Assembly: GCA_045588655.1 (NCBI GenBank)
Contig: JAZNEP010000022.1
Span: 1-64,000, forward strand
DNA from: SVFI01 sp045588655
Lineage (GTDB): Bacteria; Bacillota; Clostridia; Lachnospirales; Lachnospiraceae
Direction: 5' to 3'
DNA length: 64,000 nt
The notes under the pieces are model-generated. The model was not told the DNA's origin, searched no databases, and saw nothing but the letters and a program-made list of their open reading frames with translations. Position numbers and translations under genes: made by a program. Below are positions 58,570 to 64,000 of the stretch, in pieces. How positions within the stretch are numbered: position 1 is the stretch's first letter; the number at the start of each line of letters is the position of its first letter.

Positions 58570-61500
58570 ATGCAACCGTATAATAAAGCTGTAATGACAG
58601 ATAAAGGTGTAGAACTTTTGAATAAGGCTCAGGCAGGACAGTGTCAAATTGAAATCACGAGAATGTCTGTTGGAAATGGGAATTATTTGGCTGCGGAAAA
58701 AAAAGAAGAATATTTAAAAGAGCAATTAGCTCTGAAGAATGAAAAAAACAGCTATCCAATATCAAAAAAAGATGTGTGTTCTGATAATTCGATAATTATT
58801 ACAGCCATATTATCGAATCAAGATCCTGTAACAAATGAAATACTTGTGGGAGAAGGTTATTGCATTAATGAAATAGGAGTTTTTGCCAAAGAAAATGGTA
58901 CAAATGAGGAAATCTTATATTCTATTGCAGTGGCTACAGAGATAGGAGATTATATGCCCGCGTTTGAAGGAAACAATCCGGCGCAAATTATCCAATCATA
59001 TCAGATTACTGTGAGTAATACAGAAACTGCAGAGGTTATCATCAATTTCCAGGGAGCAGCAATGCTTGCTAGTGACGGACAAGATCACATTAAAAACAAG
59101 AGTAATCCACATAATGTTTCAAAAAAGCAAGTAGGACTTGAATATGCAGACAACACGAGTGATGAGGACAAGCCGTTATCCAGCGCAAGTAGAGAAGCTT
59201 TTGACAAAATGGAATCTGTTGCATCTATCGCCGGTATGAATCCGACAGCCGATAAAAGTACATCTGCACCAATTATCCACCTAAAAGGTTACGGCAAGAC
59301 GGAACAGCAGACGTATACTGGTAAGAACTTATTGAAGTTTAACCAAAAAGGAACATATGCAAACTTCGATGAAGAGACCGGTATAATTACATCTATTTCA
59401 ACTCGCAATACGGCAATAAGCCATGGTAAAATACAAGCTTTCTTGAATGGTGTATTTGTTGTCAGCATGTTTACGAATATAAATAAAGTTGGATATAACG
59501 AATATACATTTGTAAAAAATGAGACTTTCAATCAGATCACCATAGGATTTAATGGTAGTGTAGAAGATCAGATTGTTAACTTTAATATACCGAACCTAGT
59601 GAATGGCGAAGAGTACAAAATATCATTTATCGTAGATGCGTACAAAGAAAATGGTGCTGTTATGAAAGATGTAATGGTCACACCGACTAATATTACAGAC
59701 AGAACATATGAGCCATACGTCGGTGGAACAGCGAGTCCAAACCAAGAATACCCGCAACCGATTATGGGAGTGGGTAGAAAAAGTAAGAATATTTTCGGTG
59801 GATTACCATTTGCACAAGCGATAGTTGACAATTTTGGTGGTACAGCAATAGACAAAACAGCAAAAACAGTAAGGTTTGATTGTGCTGAAACGAATAAATT
59901 GAATTATCCTTCCATTATTGAAGGGGGATTTAAAGAAAATACACAGTACACATTTGCTTTAAATGGAATGAATTTGAATGCATCTTCTGCGCATGCCAAT
60001 CTATGTATCGTATATACAGATGGTGGTTCTAATACTGCTATGTATTTTCCAGTTGCTGGAGTAATGTCAAACCTTTTAATTGTATCTGATGTAGGAAGAA
60101 CAGTTCAAAAGTTGATGTTTACATACAACACTACTGGAACAATTTTTAACTACGAACAATGCGGTGTGTTCGAGGGCGTTATCACAGCAGATGATTTCGA
60201 GCCGTACTGGGAAGGTTTTGGTCTGCCTGTTAAGACCACAGGCAAGAACATCTTCGGTGGCTTACCATTAGCACAGGCACTTGTAAACAGCGGAAGTACG
60301 AATGTGGTGTTAAATACAGACGCTAAGACGGTGACGTTTGGGCATAACACTAATTATCAAAACAAAGTTATTCTGTTTGACGGAAACTTTAAAGAAAACA
60401 CACAGTATTCCCTTATGCTGAAAGGTACGCATACAAACGGAGGTACGTCTAGCTCTTATAATACTAATTTATTTTGGGAATATACTGACGGAACAAGAGG
60501 GCAGATAGCATTAAGTAGCACGGGCAAATTTACAGAGGTTGTTAGAAGCAATGCTAGTAAAAGCGTTAAATACTTTGGCTATTATTGGATGGAAGCAAAC
60601 GATACTCTTGAGCTCAACTATGAACAATGCGGTATATTCGAGGGTGTCATCACAGCAGATGAGTTTGAACCTTATGTTGAAACAACGGCCAACATACCAC
60701 TCACAGCACCACTCTATGATGGAGATTATATTGAGTATAATATGGATGGTAGTGGGGATGAAAGTCACGATTTTAGTAGTGTCACTTTTGATGGCTCTGA
60801 AAGCGGTTGGTTAACAGGTTTAAATATGTACTACATTGCCATTCCAGATGCCAAATTCGCAGAAACAGATGATAACATATCAAATGTTAAAGGGTATTGC
60901 TCTCATTTTAATATGACGGCAAGTTATGCAAGCGCACAATGGAGTGGTTACGGACGCTGTGGGTTTGGCGTTATCAGTGCGTCAAAACAGACTATGATAG
61001 GTTTTAACACTGAGGGGTTTGCGACACTTGCTGATTTCAAAGCATGGCTTGCACAAAACCCTATCACAGTAGTATACGAACGTGCAGAGCCAACAAAAAC
61101 ACCACTCACAGCAGAGCAGATTGCAGAGTTTGAGAAGCTTCGGACGTTTGAGGGTGTCACTAATGTTACTTGCGAAGCTAATGTGGAGCTGGATTATTTT
61201 AGAGATACTGCGAGTGGTAAAGCTGGGGCAATGTTGCGAGATTCGGTTGAACATGCAAAATCAGCTGATAGTGCAACTAAAGCTGACAGTGCAACTAAAG
61301 CAACACAAGACAGCAATGGTAATGACATTGCTCAAACGTATTTGAAAAAAGCTGATGCTAAGAGCATGATGGTTTCGCTGGAGTATATTGAAACATTCAC
61401 GTTTCCAGCTAAAACACTAACGTATGTAACACAAAATCTTGTGAGTCCATCTTCTGATTATGCGCTGGTCGGAGTAGTGGGATATGATTTCCTCAATCCA

Positions 61501-61692
61501 GTTGATCCAGACAATGAGTTTGATTTAAGAGAACCTGTGTTGGATGTTAAAGCAATTTGGACGTTCCCAGACACAGGGAATGTGCGAATTGGAATATATA
61601 ATAATTCGGATCAAAAAGTGGAATTAAATGAAATGTCACCACCGGTGATCAAAGCTTTGTATGTAAAAAAAGATTTTATAAGTTTCAATTAA
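58570..61692 (+). CDS. Tail fibre with internal repeats
   Basis: 1040 residues. N-terminal fibre/collar domain (NKAVMTDKGVELLNKAQAG and CINEIGVFAKENG, DUF3751-like). Then a KNPHN-type linker (NKSNPHNVSKKQVGLEYADN). Two similar modules of about 140 residues follow, at about 405-545 and 558-702, each from KNIFGGLP to YEQCG(V/I)FEGVITAD. The distal part has an ADSATKADSATKA repeat and a C-terminal beta domain. It probably recognises the host surface. The modules suggest domain duplication. Confidence 0.88.
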   Translation: MQPYNKAVMTDKGVELLNKAQAGQCQIEITRMSVGNGNYLAAEKKEEYLKEQLALKNEKNSYPISKKDVCSDNSIIITAILSNQDPVTNEILVGEGYCINEIGVFAKENGTNEEILYSIAVATEIGDYMPAFEGNNPAQIIQSYQITVSNTETAEVIINFQGAAMLASDGQDHIKNKSNPHNVSKKQVGLEYADNTSDEDKPLSSASREAFDKMESVASIAGMNPTADKSTSAPIIHLKGYGKTEQQTYTGKNLLKFNQKGTYANFDEETGIITSISTRNTAISHGKIQAFLNGVFVVSMFTNINKVGYNEYTFVKNETFNQITIGFNGSVEDQIVNFNIPNLVNGEEYKISFIVDAYKENGAVMKDVMVTPTNITDRTYEPYVGGTASPNQEYPQPIMGVGRKSKNIFGGLPFAQAIVDNFGGTAIDKTAKTVRFDCAETNKLNYPSIIEGGFKENTQYTFALNGMNLNASSAHANLCIVYTDGGSNTAMYFPVAGVMSNLLIVSDVGRTVQKLMFTYNTTGTIFNYEQCGVFEGVITADDFEPYWEGFGLPVKTTGKNIFGGLPLAQALVNSGSTNVVLNTDAKTVTFGHNTNYQNKVILFDGNFKENTQYSLMLKGTHTNGGTSSSYNTNLFWEYTDGTRGQIALSSTGKFTEVVRSNASKSVKYFGYYWMEANDTLELNYEQCGIFEGVITADEFEPYVETTANIPLTAPLYDGDYIEYNMDGSGDESHDFSSVTFDGSESGWLTGLNMYYIAIPDAKFAETDDNISNVKGYCSHFNMTASYASAQWSGYGRCGFGVISASKQTMIGFNTEGFATLADFKAWLAQNPITVVYERAEPTKTPLTAEQIAEFEKLRTFEGVTNVTCEANVELDYFRDTASGKAGAMLRDSVEHAKSADSATKADSATKATQDSNGNDIAQTYLKKADAKSMMVSLEYIETFTFPAKTLTYVTQNLVSPSSDYALVGVVGYDFLNPVDPDNEFDLREPVLDVKAIWTFPDTGNVRIGIYNNSDQKVELNEMSPPVIKALYVKKDFISFN

Positions 61693-61697
61693 ACTGA

Positions 61698-61723
61698 GGG
61701 ATGATTTCGGTCATCCCTTTTTT
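61698..61723 (+). terminator. Terminator after the tail fibre
   Basis: GGGATGA/TCATCCC with a TTTCGG loop and six T. Confidence 0.85.
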
Positions 61724-61753
61724 AATACCATTAAGGGGAAAGGAAAGAAAAAG

Positions 61754-62023
61754 ATGTCGGAAGCGGAAATGATAGGGATTGTGCTGATAGCTCTTGCGAG
61801 TATTGTCAGTTTATTTTTAACAGTGGGGAAACCACTTATGGACAATCAAAAGGTTATGATTGAGCTCACAATCACAATGAAAAACTTGTCTCAGAAACTC
61901 ACAGAACTGGAATCCAATAATCACGATGCTCATCGTAGATTATGGGCGAAGAATGAGGAACTTGCACACACGTTAGAGGATCATGAATTGAGATTGCATG
62001 ATCTGGAAAAAAAGGAGGAATAG
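61754..62023 (+). CDS. Membrane protein of lysis module (XhlA-like)
   Basis: 89 residues. An N-terminal membrane segment (about 5-24, EMIGIVLIALASIVSLFL) and a coiled coil (LTELESNN to LHDLEKKEE). It resembles small accessory lysis proteins placed next to holins. Family name tentative. Confidence 0.65.
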   Translation: MSEAEMIGIVLIALASIVSLFLTVGKPLMDNQKVMIELTITMKNLSQKLTELESNNHDAHRRLWAKNEELAHTLEDHELRLHDLEKKEE

Positions 62024-62025
62024 CC

Positions 62026-62268
62026 ATGAAAAAAACAACAATCATTAGAAGCATCTGTTTAGCAATCGTACTGATTAACATGGTGCTAAAAAGCACTGGA
62101 CACGATGTATTAAACGTCGATGAAAGTCAGATTGCCGAGTTTATTGAAATGATTATTTCGGTTTTGGTAATTGTTCTGAGTTGGTGGAAGAATAATAGCT
62201 TCACTGCGAATGCTCAGAAAGCTGACAGATTTCTCGAAGAATTGAAGAAAATGGATGAGGAGGTATAA
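62026..62268 (+). CDS. Holin (SPP1 type)
   Basis: 80 residues. Two membrane segments (about 6-24 and 40-57), then NNSFTANAQKADRFLEEL, the C-terminal signature of SPP1-type holins. It makes the membrane lesion that releases the endolysin. Confidence 0.85.
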   Translation: MKKTTIIRSICLAIVLINMVLKSTGHDVLNVDESQIAEFIEMIISVLVIVLSWWKNNSFTANAQKADRFLEELKKMDEEV

Positions 62269-62271
62269 CAA

Positions 62272-63111
62272 ATGATTTCAAATAGTGGAAGTGATGAAAG
62301 AGGTGCATACAAAAACGGACAAGCAGGTGATCAGAATAGTCGTGAGTGGCAAATTCGAAGCTGGTACAATAGACCATGGACATGTGTTCTGAGACATCCG
62401 GATGCGAATGTCGGAATTATGCTCTCAAATCTGTCTATCAAATCAGCTCAGAATAACAAGATTGGCTATGATCAGAATCAGCGAGATACATACTGGACAC
62501 AGCTTCAGAAAGCAAACTATGATCCATCTGCAATCAAAACGGTATGTGAAGCTGATTGCTCATCCGGTGTAATTGCAAACACAAAAGCTGTTGGTCATCT
62601 AATGGGACTCAAAGAGCTCCAGAAAATTGCTGCAACATATACTGGCAATATGAAAGCTAAGTATAAGGCAGCAGGATTTTCAACGCTGACAGCAACAAAA
62701 TATCTCACAAGTGAAAAGAATCTCCAACTTGGCGATATCTTACTCAATGAGAATCACCATACAGCTGTTTATGTTGGAGATGGAAAAATTGTGAAGCTTG
62801 AAAATGAATCAGATACTGTTCTGGAAACGGTGAAGAAAGAGGAGCCGAAGATCACGAGCAAATGCAAAGCGGAGGACCATGCTCAGTCATTCGATGCGAA
62901 GCTTGCTAGAACCTACGTGACAACGACAAACCTCAATATGCGCCATGGAGCTGGCACAAATAAACAACTAATGCTAACTCTTCCAGAGGGAACAAAAGTT
63001 CAATGTTATGGATATTATTCAACAGCATTAGGAAAGAAGTGGCTGTATGTTGTAGCCAAAATCAAAGGGGTAGAATATACTGGATTTTGTTCTTCTTCAT
63101 ATCTCATATAG
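62272..63111 (+). CDS. Endolysin (NlpC/P60-like with SH3)
   Basis: 279 residues. The catalytic domain has the Cys in CEADCSSGV and the His in NENHHTAVYVG, with NLQLGDILL before it, as in NlpC/P60-type peptidases. The C-terminal SH3 domain (about 215-278) has TTTNLNMRHGAGTNKQLML and WLYVVAKIKGVEYTGF. No signal peptide; it needs the holin. ATG 62272 after GGAGGTATAACAA. Confidence 0.9.
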   Translation: MISNSGSDERGAYKNGQAGDQNSREWQIRSWYNRPWTCVLRHPDANVGIMLSNLSIKSAQNNKIGYDQNQRDTYWTQLQKANYDPSAIKTVCEADCSSGVIANTKAVGHLMGLKELQKIAATYTGNMKAKYKAAGFSTLTATKYLTSEKNLQLGDILLNENHHTAVYVGDGKIVKLENESDTVLETVKKEEPKITSKCKAEDHAQSFDAKLARTYVTTTNLNMRHGAGTNKQLMLTLPEGTKVQCYGYYSTALGKKWLYVVAKIKGVEYTGFCSSSYLI

Positions 63112-63220
63112 TCTCATATAGTGTGGTGTTTCGTGTTGCATTTCGTGTTGCATAAACAAGAAAATGTGTTGCATTTTTAGAAAAAATATTCCGCATAAAG
63201 AAATATATAAACAAAAGAAA
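63112..63220. other. Right end of prophage, noncoding
   Basis: Contains CTCATATAGT twice in tandem (about 63103-63122) and the arm-type GTGTTGCAT sites. No gene. Confidence 0.5.
63133..63174. repeat. Right arm-type integrase sites
   Basis: GTGTTGCAT at 63133-63141, 63145-63153 and 63166-63174. Together with the two left copies these make five sites in the same written direction. Confidence 0.7.
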
Positions 63221-63262
63221 ACCCAGTAAAAACGCGCGTTTGCGAGTTTTACTGGGTTTTTT
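63221..63262. terminator. Phage-borne terminator beside tRNA-Trp
   Basis: ACCCAGTAAAA/TTTTACTGGGT stem with flanking A- and T-runs. It works in both directions: it can end the phage lysis transcript and the tRNA-Trp transcript, replacing the host terminator left at 25386-25413. Confidence 0.75.
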
Positions 63263-63267
63263 GTATT

Positions 63268-63292
63268 AGCAGGGGAAGAGGGAATCGAACCC
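63268..63292. repeat. Prophage right attachment site (attR core)
   Basis: 25 bases identical to 25415-25439, forming the 3' part of the intact tRNA-Trp gene. Confidence 0.9.
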
Positions 63293-63340
63293 CCGTTAAC
63301 GGTTTTGGAGACCGCCGCACTACCGCTGTACTATTCCCCT
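63270..63340 (-). tRNA. trnW: tRNA-Trp (CCA anticodon)
   Basis: 71 nt on the minus strand. Acceptor arms AGGGGAA/TTCCCCT; anticodon stem GCGGT/ACCGT around the loop CTCCAAA (anticodon CCA); T-arm with TTCGATT loop; discriminator G; CCA end not encoded. The prophage is integrated at its 3' end, which stays intact. Confidence 0.95.
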
Positions 63341-63359
63341 AGGTCAAGCACCGAAAATG

Positions 63360-63389
63360 ATTATAGCACATGCATAGGATATTTGACAA
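63360..63389 (-). promoter_or_regulatory. Promoter of tRNA-Trp
   Basis: On the minus strand: TTGTCA (complement of 63384-63389), 18-bp spacer, TATAAT (complement of 63360-63365), about 20 bases before the tRNA. Confidence 0.7.
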
Positions 63390-63528
63390 GTGATTTTTTA
63401 AATTATTTTTGGGAAATATAATAGATATAGACAGCAATCTTAAAATAAAGTAAAATGTATACGCAAAACAGTATCTGACAATATATGTCAAAATAGGACG
63501 AAATGAAATATGATGGATGAAAGTGCAA

Positions 63529-64000
63529 ATGAAAAATAGAGAAAGAAAATGGAAGAAAATACTGTGTCTTGTCGCTATTTGCTGCTTGCTTTGTGGATGT
63601 CAAGAGACGACGGAAAGTGAAAATAAAGCACAAATCGTGTTGATGACAGGCTTTGAAGAAGATGAAGTGTTTCGAATCGGGGAGAGCTCATGCAGCGTAC
63701 CGGAAGTGATGGTTTATCTTACAAATATGCAGAATCAGTACGAAAGTATTTATGGTTCCCAAATATGGGAGCGGAAAATAGGGAATGATTCCTTGGAAAA
63801 AAAAGTAAAAGAGGTCGTACTTGCGCGTTTGGCGCAGATTAAAACGATGATGTTATTGGCAGAGGAGAAAGAGATTGTACTTACGGAGCAAGAACAAGAA
63901 TTGGCAGACCGTGCTGCGGAAGAATATTTTACTTCATTGTCTGCAAATGAAATAGAGGCTATGAAGATTGATGAAGAGATAATTCGCAATCTGTACTGTG
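63529..64000 (+). CDS. SurA/PrsA-like lipoprotein, partial
   Basis: The first 157 residues only; the gene runs off the window. Signal peptide with lipobox LLCGC at about residues 20-24, so a lipoprotein. After a short beta part (FRIGESSCSVPEVMVYL) the sequence is helical, like the SurA N-terminal domain of peptidyl-prolyl isomerase foldases (LEKKVKEVVLARLAQIKTM; EKEIVLTEQEQELADRAA). It would help fold exported proteins. ATG 63529 has a weak ribosome site; a GTG two codons upstream is an alternative. Confidence 0.75.
   Translation, partial: MKNRERKWKKILCLVAICCLLCGCQETTESENKAQIVLMTGFEEDEVFRIGESSCSVPEVMVYLTNMQNQYESIYGSQIWERKIGNDSLEKKVKEVVLARLAQIKTMMLLAEEKEIVLTEQEQELADRAAEEYFTSLSANEIEAMKIDEEIIRNLYC

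Larger units (their letters stand above)
25415..63292. mobile_element. Complete contractile-tailed prophage in tRNA-Trp
   Basis: 37.9 kb bounded by a 25-bp repeat. Order: integrase, lysogeny genes (minus strand), switch, replication/early genes, late activator, packaging, head, contractile tail (sheath, tube, tape measure, LysM/gpX, gpD, gpU-like, gp25, gpJ, gpI, fibre), holin, endolysin. The tail genes match P2/Mu-like myoviruses and the packaging genes (GpA-type terminase, gpW-like, lambda-type portal) match lambda-like heads. All modules are present with no frameshift except the programmed one, so it may be inducible. Confidence 0.95.

Noticed and set aside
58570..61692. Diversity-generating retroelement target in the tail fibre
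   Set aside because: No reverse transcriptase gene and no template repeat is present in the window.
63103..63174. CRISPR array from short repeats at the prophage right end
   Set aside because: Repeats are 9-10 bp with irregular short gaps, not CRISPR-sized repeats and spacers; they fit integrase sites.

Overview
Organism: AT-rich Gram-positive (Firmicutes) chromosome, best matched to a Clostridia/Lachnospiraceae-type gut bacterium. The basis is the strong GGAGG ribosome sites, the gene order pyrE - small membrane proteins - M29-type aminopeptidase and clpC - small protein - radA, the SH3/glucosaminidase cell-wall hydrolase with cadherin-like domains, and the prophage gene types. Genus is not assigned. 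Region 1 (1-9018), integration hotspot at the 5' end of pyrE: two related integrative elements lie in tandem. Element A (1 to about 3052, left end outside the window) carries an HTH/Fic pair, a zinc-ribbon protein, a broken TfoX-like gene and unknown genes; its integrase has been deleted, leaving only the promoter/leader. Element B (about 3053-8988) carries a RhuM-family gene, unknown genes, an intact TfoX-like gene, a membrane-anchored HTH regulator and an intact tyrosine integrase. A 48-bp direct repeat (one mismatch), covering the ribosome site and first ten codons of pyrE, bounds element B. Region 2 (8989-25413), chromosomal core: pyrE and downstream genes, purE-purM-purN-purD, a secreted cell-wall hydrolase next to a membrane-anchored cohesin/cadherin-like surface protein, clpC, a small conserved protein, radA, and a possible structured small RNA. 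Region 3 (25415-63292), a complete 37.9-kb contractile-tailed (P2/Mu-like) prophage in the 3' end of tRNA-Trp, flanked by a 25-bp exact repeat. Order: integrase, Bro-N, PH-domain and CI-like genes on the minus strand; a divergent switch with five similar operators; early genes including a 3D-domain secreted protein, a HUH Rep-like protein behind a hairpin, a degenerate RNase-H-like protein, a Spo0A-C-like DNA-binding protein, PcfK-like and PcfJ-like proteins, an HNH nuclease and many small zinc proteins; a late activator; an AT-rich two-TM cargo gene; a possible cos region; terminase, portal, protease, capsid, sheath, tube, a frameshifted tail chaperone, tape measure, baseplate, tail fibre, holin and endolysin. 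No broken structural gene was seen, so the prophage may be functional. Region 4 (63270-64000): intact tRNA-Trp on the minus strand and the start of a SurA/PrsA-like lipoprotein gene that runs off the window. All annotation is by reading sequence; no database search was run.
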